64,000 nt of DNA from Saccharicrinis sp963665705 (GCA_963665705.1 OY762448.1:1984001-2048000); one strand, 5' to 3'. Positions 8,182-17,886 are shown, counted from the first letter of the stretch. Numbers and translations: made by a program. The notes: generated by a model from the letters alone, not told the origin.

Positions 8182-8410
8182 AAATAATAGACTTAACTAT
8201 ATTAAAAATAATGTGCATAAAGCTCAATGAAGAACTCTATCGGTAAGCCGTATGAGGGAATTGAAAATCATGAACGTCTTATTAAAAAAAATTATTTAAT
8301 GTGAGTAAAACTTCACGTACGGTTTGATGAAGGGGGCGCTGATAGTTTACTTATTATTACTACTTTTAAAGTGTATTATGAGAGTAGACTATCAGGCTCT
8401 ACTCTACGCG
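8182..8410 (+). other. group II intron domains V-VI with an extra insert
   Basis: AAGCCGTATGAGGGAA (from 8245) and TTCACGTACGGTTT (from 8312) are the two sides of a domain V helix. They are normally only a few bases apart, but here ~48 nt (8261-8308) separate them. A long stem (TGATAGTTTACT with AGTAGACTATCA, ~8340-8394) serves as domain VI, and the intron probably ends at CTCTAC near 8404. The extra 48 nt share a near-identical 19-mer with an insert in the other intron (50497-50515). Confidence 0.65.
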
Positions 8411-8432
8411 GTAATTGTAAAAATGAAATCGT

Positions 8433-8912
8433 ATGATATCTAGATTAAATACGAGAGATTTTATAAATAGACTAAAGGATAACACAAAGTATGGAAATCC
8501 AAAGATTAAAGGAACTCCCTTTGCTGGATATGTAAAGTATGGAGAATTTAAAAAGAGGTTTTTTGGTGACTATAATGATTCAAAATTTCGATTAACAAAG
8601 AATTCTTCAATATTTCCAATACCATATGTTATTCATGGATTTATTAAATCTAAAGGCACTTCGAGGACTGAAGTGACAATAGAGATTAAACCAATTGGAT
8701 TTGGATATTACTGGATTAGATTATTTCCTTTAACTCTATTAGTTCTATTTAATGTAGTTTACTTTAACCAAGATGCTATATTTGATTGGAATATTTATTT
8801 TATTATAAATCTCTTTATTTTAATAATGTTTTTACCAATTTTGATTACAAGTTTAATGAAAAAGAGATTTTTAAAAAGGTTTAAACGCATTTTTGAAATA
8901 ATAGAGAATTAA
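8433..8912 (+). CDS. hypothetical membrane protein
   Basis: A 159-residue protein with a soluble N-terminal half and two predicted membrane helices (residues ~93-111 and ~116-138), followed by a short basic tail (KKRFLKRFKR). I do not recognise a family. It starts about 25 bp after the presumed end of the group II intron, so the intron lies just upstream of, or in the leader of, this gene. The next gene follows after 53 bp on the same strand. Confidence 0.55.
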   Translation: MISRLNTRDFINRLKDNTKYGNPKIKGTPFAGYVKYGEFKKRFFGDYNDSKFRLTKNSSIFPIPYVIHGFIKSKGTSRTEVTIEIKPIGFGYYWIRLFPLTLLVLFNVVYFNQDAIFDWNIYFIINLFILIMFLPILITSLMKKRFLKRFKRIFEIIEN

Positions 8913-8965
8913 TAGTTAAGATAACTATAAAAACTACCAATTACGAAAAAAAGAAAATAATCAAA

Positions 8966-9532
8966 ATGATTATGAGATTCGACAAAATTTTTACAATCAA
9001 AAACTGGCAATTATTTTTACTTCTCTGTACCACCTATATATTTGGAACGGTATTATGGAGTGGTAATAGTGAAATATTAGGCATTAAAACTTTATATTTA
9101 TCAGTTACTTTTTCTGTTATAACTTTGATTATATTCTTTAGTTGGGTGTTTTTATTGGGTGTATTTTTGAACTCAATAAAAGAGAATACCTATAGATTTA
9201 ATAAATGGTTTTTATTGATAGCTTCCTTATTAGGAATGTTTATCTATATTGAATTGAACTTAAGTAGACTAGGAAATGAATCGTTTCAATTACCTGTAGT
9301 TTTTTCAATCCTCCTAGCACCATTAGGGATGCTAGGAATATTATACACATTTTATAATGTTCCAAAATCCTTAAAGACATTAGAACTTGGACGAAAAGCA
9401 CACTTGACAGAATTTATTCTGGACTCATTGTTAATGTTTGCTTTTCCAATAGGAATTTGGTTTATTCAGCCAAGAATTAACAAGATTTATAAGTGTTTAA
9501 ATGAAGAAATAACTTTCATCAACAATAAATAA
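8966..9532 (+). CDS. hypothetical polytopic membrane protein
   Basis: A 188-residue protein with about five hydrophobic segments: residues ~12-32, ~36-66, ~77-93, ~108-126 and ~145-165. No conserved motif is recognised. The family may belong to small DUF membrane proteins that are common in Bacteroidota accessory regions. The start could be the first ATG (8966) or the second, two codons later. A family B boundary repeat follows at 9631-9705. Confidence 0.6.
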   Translation: MIMRFDKIFTIKNWQLFLLLCTTYIFGTVLWSGNSEILGIKTLYLSVTFSVITLIIFFSWVFLLGVFLNSIKENTYRFNKWFLLIASLLGMFIYIELNLSRLGNESFQLPVVFSILLAPLGMLGILYTFYNVPKSLKTLELGRKAHLTEFILDSLLMFAFPIGIWFIQPRINKIYKCLNEEITFINNK

Positions 9533-9630
9533 AATGCATGGGATGGTAGATGTATTTTGGAAGATTTGTAGGTTGTTGGAGCATCGCCAAAATTTTCATT
9601 TATGTTTAAAAAGCAATAAGTAAAAACTAA

Positions 9631-9705
9631 AATAAAATTTCGGCTCAGTGGAGTTTTAGGAAGATTGCTTTTCAAATAAGCCCACGACACTTTATTCAGA
9701 ACGTT
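9631..9705 (+). repeat. CGTT-ending boundary repeat, family B copy 2
   Basis: Matches 5131-5208 over most of its length and ends in AACGTT, 19 bp before the next gene. Its start edge GTTCACA has no visible complement after the following gene, so that cassette may have lost its own site. Confidence 0.65.
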
Positions 9706-9723
9706 CACATTATACGATAAATC

Positions 9724-10359
9724 ATGTTTAGAAATATAGCAGCCATAATAGTTATCGCTTTAACCATTATTATAAATGCTTGTAATATAAAACAAGACAA
9801 TATTAATGGTTTAAAGTTAACGGAAGATTTCTGTGAATGCTCTATTGAAAATTTATATCCTGATAGAAAATTATTTATAGATTGTGATCATAAGTTTTCC
9901 ATTGAATTACCCAAGGATTGGATGTTTATCGAAAACCTTATTGATACAGTGAAGGGAGTTGTGGCTTCTGACACAACAATCAATTTCTATAAAAACGGAA
10001 TAGTGGGAATTTGTGAATATCATACACACTTCACTTCGTTGTTAGATTATTTCACGGCTGAGGTTAAAAACCATGATTCTGATAATGAATATAATATAGT
10101 TGAAATAGGAAAAATAAATATTAATGGACTTGAATCATTTTGGACTTTATATGAGGCAGTTAACGACGAATTTGGTAACCATAAATCAATTATCTATTAT
10201 GTGCAGAGGAATAAATCTGATACTTTTTACTTATTAGAAACAACAATATATGAATCTGAAAATTATAAAGAAAAATTTTGTCAATTAAGGTCAATAATTG
10301 AAACATTTAAAATAATAACAGAGCCTAATAAACAGAAACAAACCAATGTTGTTTCGTAG
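9724..10359 (+). CDS. hypothetical lipoprotein
   Basis: A 211-residue protein with a short hydrophobic leader and a lipobox-like IINAC (Cys 20), so probably a lipid-anchored envelope protein. The mature part contains a pattern F-x-I-E-L-P-K-D-W (~residues 58-66), then a long beta-rich segment resembling the PsbP/DUF1795-type fold seen in many small Bacteroidota lipoproteins; that link is tentative. It lies directly after boundary repeat B2 and before the IS1595. Confidence 0.6.
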   Translation: MFRNIAAIIVIALTIIINACNIKQDNINGLKLTEDFCECSIENLYPDRKLFIDCDHKFSIELPKDWMFIENLIDTVKGVVASDTTINFYKNGIVGICEYHTHFTSLLDYFTAEVKNHDSDNEYNIVEIGKININGLESFWTLYEAVNDEFGNHKSIIYYVQRNKSDTFYLLETTIYESENYKEKFCQLRSIIETFKIITEPNKQKQTNVVS

Positions 10360-10476
10360 AGTTTTAGTTAGCTGGATTCTCGTTGGATTCGTTTGTTCTG
10401 TCGGATAAGAAATCTGTCTGAAATCATGCTTCGCTTTGTTCAGTAGTCATTGAGAGAGCTGCAAAAAATAAATGTA

Positions 10477-11436
10477 TAGAGGTAAGTAGATATTTACTTA
10501 TATTTGCCACTAGTAAAAATAAGGGATACATGGAATTATTCAAAGGACAAAATGCTCTAGAGTTTGCTGATCGTTTCCGTACAGATGATGATTGCTTGGA
10601 ATATTTGGCCAACATTAAGTGGCACCAAGGTTTTAAGTGCGTTAAATGTGGGCATCAAGGCTACCAACAGCGCAAGCATCACGGAAAAATCTGCAACAAG
10701 TGTGCGCATATTGAGTCAGCTACCGCCAACACACTCTTTCACAAAGTGAAATTTGGAGTACGCAAAGCCTTTTACATTTGCTTTGAGATGTCAACCTCAA
10801 CCAAGAGTTTGTCAGCAAGTTATATGTCAGAACGCATAGGAGTGACTGAAAAAACAGCACGACTATTCATGCATAAAGTTAGGGAAGCGATGCAATCAAG
10901 CGGCAACAACCCGATGGATGGAAATGTACACATCGACGAGTTTGTGGTAGGAGGCAAAGAAGAAGGTAAGGTTGGTCGCAGTTACCACTGCAAGAAAAAG
11001 AAGGCGGTATGTGCTGTTGAGCTTACCGACGATGGGAAAGTAAAACGTATGTACTCGATGAAAATCAACAATTACTCATCGAAAGAACTTAAAAGGCTTT
11101 TTGATGCTCATATATCCCCAAACGCCAGTGTGACCACTGATTGTTGGAGAGGTTATCGCCCTTTGATGAAGGATTACAACATAGAACAGATTGAAAGCAT
11201 GGGAGGCATGAATTTTAAAGCCTTACATACAATGATACACCAAGTGAAGTCGTGGATTAGAACAACCTATTCTTGGGTTAGCGAATGGCATATAGATAAA
11301 TATTTTAATGAGTTTTGCTACAGAATCAATAGATCACAAATGAAAGATAACATCTTTAACAACTTAATGTACCGCATGGTGGAAGCTGACAAAATTAATC
11401 AGAAAGATTTGATAGGTGCTTAGCTACTGACCTCTA
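10477..11436 (+). mobile_element. IS1595-family insertion sequence, intact
   Basis: A 960-bp element with terminal inverted repeats TAGAGGTAAGTAG and CTACTGACCTCTA (12 of 13 matching). It is flanked by the perfect 8-bp direct repeat TAAATGTA (10469-10476 and 11437-11444), the duplication length expected for this family. The target lies immediately before the start codon of the TPR lipoprotein gene at 11446, so it has replaced that gene's native leader. Confidence 0.95.
10530..11423 (+). CDS. IS1595-family (ISXO2-like) transposase
   Basis: A 297-residue DDE-type transposase. The N-terminus has a zinc ribbon with CVKCGHQGY and CNKCAHIES (residues ~36-60). The catalytic core starts at HIDEFVVGGKEEGK (first Asp, ~residue 136) and continues with TTDCWRGY (second Asp, ~residue 205) and the closing C-terminal region NEFCYRINR. 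It fills the element from 54 bp inside the left end to 13 bp from the right end and appears intact, so it is probably active or recently active. Confidence 0.95.
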   Translation: MELFKGQNALEFADRFRTDDDCLEYLANIKWHQGFKCVKCGHQGYQQRKHHGKICNKCAHIESATANTLFHKVKFGVRKAFYICFEMSTSTKSLSASYMSERIGVTEKTARLFMHKVREAMQSSGNNPMDGNVHIDEFVVGGKEEGKVGRSYHCKKKKAVCAVELTDDGKVKRMYSMKINNYSSKELKRLFDAHISPNASVTTDCWRGYRPLMKDYNIEQIESMGGMNFKALHTMIHQVKSWIRTTYSWVSEWHIDKYFNEFCYRINRSQMKDNIFNNLMYRMVEADKINQKDLIGA

Positions 11437-11445
11437 TAAATGTAA

Positions 11446-12501
11446 ATGATACGATATACGATATTTCTATTGATTTTTATTTCAATGTGGTCATGTACTA
11501 CTTATGATGAAAGTGTTATAAAAGCAAAAGCATATTATTATTTATCCTTAAAGGAATATGATAGCGCAATACCTTATTTCAAAAAAATGATTGAATTAGA
11601 ACCTAATAATAAATATATAATACATGATTTAGGTAGAATATATGAGAATAAGGGTTTTAACGAAGCTGCAATTGTTTATTACTCTGATGCGATAAAAATT
11701 GACCACTCATTTGCTAAAGCTTATCGTTCTTGTGGATTTGCATACTATAAACTCAATGAGTTAGATAAAGCGTTAAAAAATTATCTAGAGTCATTGAAAC
11801 TTGAACCTACAAATGATGCAGTTTTGAGAAATGTAGGGGCCATATATGAAGATCAAAATAAGATGAAAAAAGCTCGAATTTATTATTATAAATCTTTAGA
11901 ATATGATTCATTGCATTATGGTATAATGTCCTCTTTAGCAAGTATTGAATTTGACTTAGGAAACTATAGCCAAAGTGAAAAGCTTTGTTATAAAGTAATA
12001 GGAAACCTTAACGAAGGAAAGGATGCATCTCATGGGACTTTGGGGCTTGTATATATGGCAACTGAAAATTACGACAGTGCAATAGTTCATTTAAATAAAG
12101 CCATTGAATATAGTCCAAATTGGTGTCATTATTATAATAATCTAGGTTCGTGTTATTCGTATTTAGGTGATAATGAAAAAGCAATTGAATTATATAATAA
12201 AGCAATTGAAATAAAGAGTGATAATCCATCTTTCTTTCTTAATAGAGCAGATTCGGAAAGTCTATTAGGGCTATATGAGCAAGCTTTAATAGACTACGAA
12301 AAAGCGATATTATTATCTCAGTTGTATGATGGATATGATTGCGAGATTTGTTTTTATAACAGAGCTAATGTGAAATTAGAAATTGGAGATACAGCAGGGT
12401 ATAAACAAGATAGAATTATTGCCAAGGAGTTAGGTTATCCAGATACATATAAAAAGTTTTCCAATCTTGGAGAGAAAGCTAAATTTTATAGTAAGAAGTA
12501 G
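11446..12501 (+). CDS. TPR-repeat lipoprotein
   Basis: A 351-residue protein with a lipoprotein signal (ISMWSC, Cys 17) followed by about eight tetratricopeptide repeats (residues ~25-320), recognisable from YxxLxxYxxAIxxxxKxIELxPN-type spacing. TPR lipoproteins act as scaffolds at the outer membrane; no partner is apparent here. The start codon is only 2 bp from the IS1595 target duplication, so expression is likely reduced or driven from the element. Confidence 0.85.
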   Translation: MIRYTIFLLIFISMWSCTTYDESVIKAKAYYYLSLKEYDSAIPYFKKMIELEPNNKYIIHDLGRIYENKGFNEAAIVYYSDAIKIDHSFAKAYRSCGFAYYKLNELDKALKNYLESLKLEPTNDAVLRNVGAIYEDQNKMKKARIYYYKSLEYDSLHYGIMSSLASIEFDLGNYSQSEKLCYKVIGNLNEGKDASHGTLGLVYMATENYDSAIVHLNKAIEYSPNWCHYYNNLGSCYSYLGDNEKAIELYNKAIEIKSDNPSFFLNRADSESLLGLYEQALIDYEKAILLSQLYDGYDCEICFYNRANVKLEIGDTAGYKQDRIIAKELGYPDTYKKFSNLGEKAKFYSKK

Positions 12502-12611
12502 TATAAGATAGTTGTATAGTTCGTAAATGTCTCCTGATTTCATCTTCTAATTGATGTTCTGGATACATAGCAAAAAACATATAACATTTGATTAAGAAAT
12601 ATATTATATAA

Positions 12612-13157
12612 ATGAAAAAAGCACTGATTATAATAGACGTTCAGAATGATTATTTTGATAATGGAGCAATGCCGCTTGTAGGTTCTGATGTAGCCTGTAA
12701 TAATGTAAAACTACTTGTAGATAATTTTAGAGCAGCATCATTACCTGTAATTTATATTCAGCATGTAGCAACACGACCCGATGCAACATTCTTTTTGCCA
12801 AATACAGAGGGTGTTAAAATCCATGCAACAATTAGTCCTTTAAAAAGTGAGAAAGTTGTCATAAAACATTATCCTAATAGTTTTAAAGAAACAGATTTAA
12901 TGGAATATCTTAACCAAATGCAAATAACCGATTTGGTAATATGCGGTATGATGACTCATATGTGTGTTGATGCAACAACAAGAGCAGCAAAAGATTTTGG
13001 ATTTAGTATTTCTGTTATAGGAGACGCTTGTGCTACCAGAGATTTAGAATATAAAGGAAATGTTGTTAAAGCTACTGAAGTTCAAAATAGTTTTTTATCG
13101 GCATTAAATTATTTTTATTCAGTAGTACAAAATACAAAAGAGTATATAAATCAATAA
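12612..13157 (+). CDS. isochorismatase-family cysteine hydrolase
   Basis: A 181-residue enzyme. IIIDVQNDYF near the N-terminus contains the catalytic Asp 9, and GMMTHMCVDATTRAA contains the catalytic Cys (~residue 118) after the non-proline cis-peptide region. The Lys of the triad is probably in KVVIKHYPNSF. Family members hydrolyse amides or vinyl ethers, such as nicotinamide or isochorismate; the substrate cannot be told from the sequence. The YciI gene follows after 10 bp, and the two probably form an operon. Confidence 0.9.
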   Translation: MKKALIIIDVQNDYFDNGAMPLVGSDVACNNVKLLVDNFRAASLPVIYIQHVATRPDATFFLPNTEGVKIHATISPLKSEKVVIKHYPNSFKETDLMEYLNQMQITDLVICGMMTHMCVDATTRAAKDFGFSISVIGDACATRDLEYKGNVVKATEVQNSFLSALNYFYSVVQNTKEYINQ

Positions 13158-13167
13158 TTTATAAACT

Positions 13168-13458
13168 ATGTTTATTATATCATTAACCTATAAAGTAGCC
13201 CTTGAAAGAATTGATAGGGAGTTGGAAAATCATGTTCAATATTTGAAAAAGCAATATGCTTTAGGAAATTTTATGGCATCTGGAAGAAAAGTTCCAAGGA
13301 CAGGAGGAATAATCATGTCACAAATAAAAGATAAAAGTGAACTTGAAAAAGTTATTCAGAATGATCCATTTTTCAAAAATGAATTAGCAAACTATGAAAT
13401 AACTGAATTTATTCCTTCAATGACGTGTGAAGAAATGAAATGTATTTTAGAAAATTAA
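13168..13458 (+). CDS. YciI family protein
   Basis: A 96-residue protein with the ferredoxin-like fold pattern of YciI: an N-terminal FIISLTYK strand, H-x-x-Y-L-K-x-x-Y (residues ~22-31), G-x-x-x-A-S-G-R, and the DPF motif (DPFFKNELANYEITEF). YciI-like proteins contain a conserved His-Asp pair and are proposed to be small enzymes of uncertain substrate. It lies 10 bp behind the hydrolase on the same strand. Confidence 0.88.
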   Translation: MFIISLTYKVALERIDRELENHVQYLKKQYALGNFMASGRKVPRTGGIIMSQIKDKSELEKVIQNDPFFKNELANYEITEFIPSMTCEEMKCILEN

Positions 13459-13597
13459 TAAGAGTAACCACACAATAATAGTTATAATTCCTAATGTTTT
13501 TAGTGATATTAACAATGTGTTACGCATTAAACAACAAAGGTTTAATTATTAATCCATAACAAATTATACTATAATATAACCTGATAAAACCTACAAT

Positions 13598-14164
13598 ATG
13601 CAAGAGTTAGAAAATTATAAAAAAGAAAAATTGACAATTGATTTAGTATGGGCTAATCTATTTGGTTTGTTAATACTTGTTCCAATAGTACTATTATATG
13701 GTTTGCCATATTATTTTATGTGGAAACCTGAGATTAAACAAATTGTGAAAAGTGCAGAACCTCAGGTTGTGGCTCTTGGATTTTTAATAATGATATTAGG
13801 AATAGTATTGCATGAATTTATACATGGAATAACATGGGCTAAGTATGCAAAAGCAGGATTTAAGTCGATAAAATTTGGAGTATTATGGAAAATGATAACT
13901 CCATATTGTCATTGCAAGGAAGCTTTGACAGTAAAGCAATATATTATTGGAGCAATAATGCCATCTGTTTTTTTAGGAATAGCACCTGCTGTAATTGCTA
14001 TATTGATTGGAAATATTAGCCTTTTGATTTTTGGAATGTTTTTTACTTTGGCAGCTTGTGGAGATTTTTTGATAATTAACTTGATTAGAAAGCAAAATAG
14101 TAATGATCTGGTTCAGGATCATCCATCGGAGGCCGGTTGTTATATTTATAGAAAAATTGAATAG
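13598..14164 (+). CDS. DUF3267 membrane metalloprotease-like protein
   Basis: A 188-residue protein with four predicted membrane segments. LHEFIHGITWA (near residue 70) is an HExxH zinc-binding motif inside a helix, and the following FGVLWKMITPYCHC and IIGAIMPSVFLG segments fit DUF3267, a family of intramembrane metalloprotease-like proteins. Function in these organisms is not established. The nearest genes are small enzymes without an obvious link. Confidence 0.8.
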   Translation: MQELENYKKEKLTIDLVWANLFGLLILVPIVLLYGLPYYFMWKPEIKQIVKSAEPQVVALGFLIMILGIVLHEFIHGITWAKYAKAGFKSIKFGVLWKMITPYCHCKEALTVKQYIIGAIMPSVFLGIAPAVIAILIGNISLLIFGMFFTLAACGDFLIINLIRKQNSNDLVQDHPSEAGCYIYRKIE

Positions 14165-14350
14165 AAAATAATACATTACATTGTATGAGTCGAATAGCTA
14201 TGATACTTGAATATTCTATGATTATATCATGTTTTAATATTCATGCATATAATCAACAGAGTAAGTGCCATTGAGGTAATAACTATTCATGTACTCAATA
14301 CGGTGCTTTTTAAACAGGCTGGTTTATTTAAATATTTAATAAAGAATAAT

Positions 14351-14896
14351 ATGAACAGGAAAAATTTTATTAAAAAAGCATGTTTTGCCGGAGCTTGTTT
14401 TTGCGGCTTTAGTAACATCTCTGCTATAACAAATAGTAATTCCACTACAGTTCAGGATGATAATATAAAAATGAAACAAGATTGGTTATCAAATTTGCTT
14501 TCGAACTTAAATCAGGATTTGGAAGAGAATGTGGTAAAAGAAATTGTGAAAAAATCATCGATGGTTCATTACAATAATTTAAATATGGATTCTTTATTAT
14601 CAGATTATATTGGTGATTTAGATGGTTTTTGTAAGTATATAGAAAGTACGTGGGGGTGGAAGGTTGATTATAATAAGGCAACAAAAGTATTAATTGCTGA
14701 TGAAAATAAGGATTATTGTGTATGTCCAGTTTTAGAACACAAAAAAGGAATGAATACTTCAGCAATTTGTTATTGTTCAGAAGGATTTGCAGAGAAAATG
14801 TTTTCAGTAGTAACCGGAGTGCCTGTAACTGCTAATGTAATAAGTTCTGTTAGGAGAGGAGATGCTACGTGTAAGTATAAAATTGAAATAGCATAA
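14351..14896 (+). CDS. exported Cys-rich protein, DUF6144/V4R-like
   Basis: About 181 residues from the ATG at 14351. The upstream start at 14243 would place 36 unlikely residues before a clear signal-like N-terminus (MNRKNFIKKACFAGACFCGF), which resembles a Tat or lipoprotein leader. The C-terminal region has a Cys pattern (CVCPVL, ICYCSEGF, DATCKYKI) that resembles the metal-binding end of V4R or L-2-amino-thiazoline-carboxylate hydrolase-like proteins. The family assignment is tentative. It is a single gene, followed by a bidirectional terminator at 14949-14983. Confidence 0.55.
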   Translation: MNRKNFIKKACFAGACFCGFSNISAITNSNSTTVQDDNIKMKQDWLSNLLSNLNQDLEENVVKEIVKKSSMVHYNNLNMDSLLSDYIGDLDGFCKYIESTWGWKVDYNKATKVLIADENKDYCVCPVLEHKKGMNTSAICYCSEGFAEKMFSVVTGVPVTANVISSVRRGDATCKYKIEIA

Positions 14897-14948
14897 AACT
14901 AATATGATGCATCATACCTAAGCATCAAAGTTATTAGTTGGTAAATGT

Positions 14949-14983
14949 AAAAGGCTGCCCTGGTAGATCATTGGACAGCCTTT
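14949..14983. terminator. bidirectional terminator
   Basis: AAAGGCTG pairs with CAGCCTTT around an 18-nt interior that also pairs partly. T-rich and A-rich flanks suit both strands. It separates the rightward gene ending at 14896 from the leftward pectin operon ending at 15012. Confidence 0.7.
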
Positions 14984-15011
14984 AGTGATATATTGGGATT
15001 TTGAAAAAAAA

Positions 15012-17840
15012 TTATCTAAAATCAAAATCAAGAATCATTCTGATACCTTCATCACCAACTTTAATACGAATATTGCCAGGCTGACTATGTGGGCCTTGTT
15101 GAGATGTTGGTTTAAATGACCTGATGGCTGGTATGTCATATAAAAATGAAATATCTCCTGAAGGAAAATCAGGCATTGTTTTAGTTCCTTCCTGGCGCCC
15201 TTTAGGTTCTTCTGGTGTTAGTATTCTTAAAAATACACCATCCGTTTCAGCATATACAGTAAATGGTGCTTTTTCTGATTGAACTGTTGCCCAATATAAA
15301 TTAGCATGATAACCTTTAAACTCAGGATAGGTTAAACCAAACTTACTTTCACCAGTAATGGTATTGTTATAGTCTTTTTGCCATAGGTTATAGTTGGTTC
15401 CTTTTACTCTGTTTTTCCAAACCCGATAAGGTCCCCGACCAAACCATTCCATACCTTTAACCAACTCCTCTGGGTAGTTAAATGTAATTCCCAGACTGTA
15501 GATGTCATTGTCTGTAAATGCATCATCAAAACCCTTTCCTCCTCGAGCTCTGTTTAGCATTACTGCATTCATATTTAAAATACCATCAGCATTCATTGTC
15601 CATACAATTGAATCCATTGCTCCTAAATATTTTGCAACAAACATAGCTGTATGGTCTGTTTGTTTTGTATAGCAGCTGGTGTATTTCATTTTCATTCCAA
15701 CAGCTACAGGTCCGTTAGTTAAAGGAATGGTACCGTTGCTGTTTTTAATCTCTTTTAATTGGCCGTTTAACTGGCTAAAAGATACTGATACTCCATTAGC
15801 TTCAAGGGTTGTAATACTATCGTTTTTTGTAACGTTTACCTTACCTTCAATATCATTAGTAGCAAATTGAGTTTTAAAGTAGTCTTCAGCATATTTAATT
15901 GGCCAACTCCAGATACAAATAGATTTTCCAGTTTTGTCGAAAGCCTCAATCTCCAAAACATCTGCATTAAAGAACTGATCTGGCAGTTCCATTTTAGCCA
16001 TTCCTGTTTCTCCCGGATTTAGTGAAGGTAGATTTACAATTCCTTTAGATACGACTTCTTTTGTACTTCCTTTAAGAGGAGAATCAACACTATAAAGTTT
16101 GTAATTCATTTTACAATCTTTTAGGTTAGTAAAGATGTAATGGTTAGATACTGAAAACTCTCCTTTAAAAGAAGGTGTGACATAAAGTTGTTTAAACTGA
16201 ATAGGAGACCAAACCTCGCGAACGGTAAATACACTACCTTCTTTTTCGCGATATGGACCAACAATACCATCAGGAGCTCTAAAATCATCAGAATCCAGAA
16301 TGCCCCCTTTATCTGTTCTTTTTACTGCACAGTCGTTATAAGCCCACATAAATGCACCTGCAAAAAGTGGGTGAGAAGTCCAGTTTAACCAGAAATCTTC
16401 TAATCCGGCACCGTGTCCCTGATCATACATACCATGCATAAATTCAGTTGGCATAAATACTTTATAACCATTTGTTAAGCGAGCAACACCAGTTAGGTAA
16501 GTAGGGTAGTGGTGAGCGTCAATATCATTAAAATCAGCCCAAGGGTGAATGACATGACGGTTTTGAGGATCATAATCAGCAAAATGCGCATCTAAATCGT
16601 AATTCCAACCACCTTCGTTACCATTACTCCAAAGTACAATACAAGGATGATTAACATCTCTCATTAACATTTCTTTCTGTAGTTTAGGTCCCACTTTTGA
16701 GTCATAGCAATTTTGCCATCCTGCTAATTCGTCAACCACAAACATTCCCAGAGAATCACAGGCATCTAAAAAGTGCTGATCAGGAGGGTAGTGGAAACGA
16801 ATTGCATTCATGTTCATTTCTTTCATTAACAGCACATCGCTTATGCTGATTTCTTTGTTTGTGGTGCGTCCACCATCAGGGTGAAATGAGTGACGGTTGA
16901 TTCCTTTCAACAGAATCTTAGTGTCGTTCATATAAATTCCATCTTTAGGTCTGAACTCAATGGTTCTAAAACCTATACGAGAACTCCATTCATGAACTGT
17001 TTTATTATTGCTGTCGATCAGTTTTAAATCCAATACATATAATTGAGGATTTTCAGGATTCCAACAAATTACATTCTCCCATTGGGTACGTATTTGTTGT
17101 TTTAAATCATTATTTTCAATAGGAATACTTTTCTTTTGAAAAGAACCTACTCCTGTTAAAGGAGTGATTGAAGCCTCTATTTTTCCATTTGGTAAAGCTT
17201 TTGAAAGATCAATTTCTGCATTTAAGCTACCATCAGCTTTTGCATCAATAGCAATGTGATCAAATGCTGTTTGTGGTTTAGCCTCCAAATAAACAGGACG
17301 ATAAATACCTCCAAAAGTCCACCAGTCAGCTTTTCTTTCTGCAGCATTTATACTTTTGTTTTCAGAATGTTTGTGAACAATTACTTTTAATTCATTTTTT
17401 TTGCCTACAACTATTTTATCTGATATATCATAAGAGAAACGATAAAAGCCTCCTTGATGAGTAGCTCCGGCTTTTTCTCCATTGATGAATACCTCAGTAT
17501 CTGTCATTACGCCTTCAAATACTATGGATACCTGTTTGTTGATCCAGTCTTTAGGTGCTTTAAAAGTGTACTTGTAAGTACCTGTTTCTTTAGATGGTTG
17601 AACACCTTTTTTCTTATACCATCTACCATATGTATATTCACCAAACCCTTGTAATTCCCAATTGCAAGGAACTTCAATTTTACTCCACTTTTTACTGTTT
17701 TGTCCCTCTGAACAATAAAAATCCCAGGTTTTAGTATGGTATAATCCTGTTCCGGATAAGTATTGGCGTTGTGTACTTTGACTATATAACCCCAAAGGGA
17801 CCAACAGTAAAATACTAATGATAAAATTAATATATCGCAT
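15012..17840 (-). CDS. GH2 beta-galactosidase, exported
   Basis: A 942-residue enzyme with a Sec signal (to about residue 20). The order is: sugar-binding jelly-roll domain (~30-190), Ig-like domain (~195-295), TIM barrel (~297-590) and C-terminal beta domains ending in a Bgal_small_N-like part (~640-940). SNGNEGG has the acid/base Glu 409 and MPTEFMHG the nucleophile Glu 466. Within this locus it most likely removes beta-galactose from rhamnogalacturonan-I side chains; GH2 also includes other specificities. It is the last gene of the leftward operon. Confidence 0.92.
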   Translation of the reverse strand: MRYINFIISILLLVPLGLYSQSTQRQYLSGTGLYHTKTWDFYCSEGQNSKKWSKIEVPCNWELQGFGEYTYGRWYKKKGVQPSKETGTYKYTFKAPKDWINKQVSIVFEGVMTDTEVFINGEKAGATHQGGFYRFSYDISDKIVVGKKNELKVIVHKHSENKSINAAERKADWWTFGGIYRPVYLEAKPQTAFDHIAIDAKADGSLNAEIDLSKALPNGKIEASITPLTGVGSFQKKSIPIENNDLKQQIRTQWENVICWNPENPQLYVLDLKLIDSNNKTVHEWSSRIGFRTIEFRPKDGIYMNDTKILLKGINRHSFHPDGGRTTNKEISISDVLLMKEMNMNAIRFHYPPDQHFLDACDSLGMFVVDELAGWQNCYDSKVGPKLQKEMLMRDVNHPCIVLWSNGNEGGWNYDLDAHFADYDPQNRHVIHPWADFNDIDAHHYPTYLTGVARLTNGYKVFMPTEFMHGMYDQGHGAGLEDFWLNWTSHPLFAGAFMWAYNDCAVKRTDKGGILDSDDFRAPDGIVGPYREKEGSVFTVREVWSPIQFKQLYVTPSFKGEFSVSNHYIFTNLKDCKMNYKLYSVDSPLKGSTKEVVSKGIVNLPSLNPGETGMAKMELPDQFFNADVLEIEAFDKTGKSICIWSWPIKYAEDYFKTQFATNDIEGKVNVTKNDSITTLEANGVSVSFSQLNGQLKEIKNSNGTIPLTNGPVAVGMKMKYTSCYTKQTDHTAMFVAKYLGAMDSIVWTMNADGILNMNAVMLNRARGGKGFDDAFTDNDIYSLGITFNYPEELVKGMEWFGRGPYRVWKNRVKGTNYNLWQKDYNNTITGESKFGLTYPEFKGYHANLYWATVQSEKAPFTVYAETDGVFLRILTPEEPKGRQEGTKTMPDFPSGDISFLYDIPAIRSFKPTSQQGPHSQPGNIRIKVGDEGIRMILDFDFR

Positions 17841-17886
17841 AATTATTTAGTTTTCAAAAAATAATAAAAACTGCTTGATTAAAATA

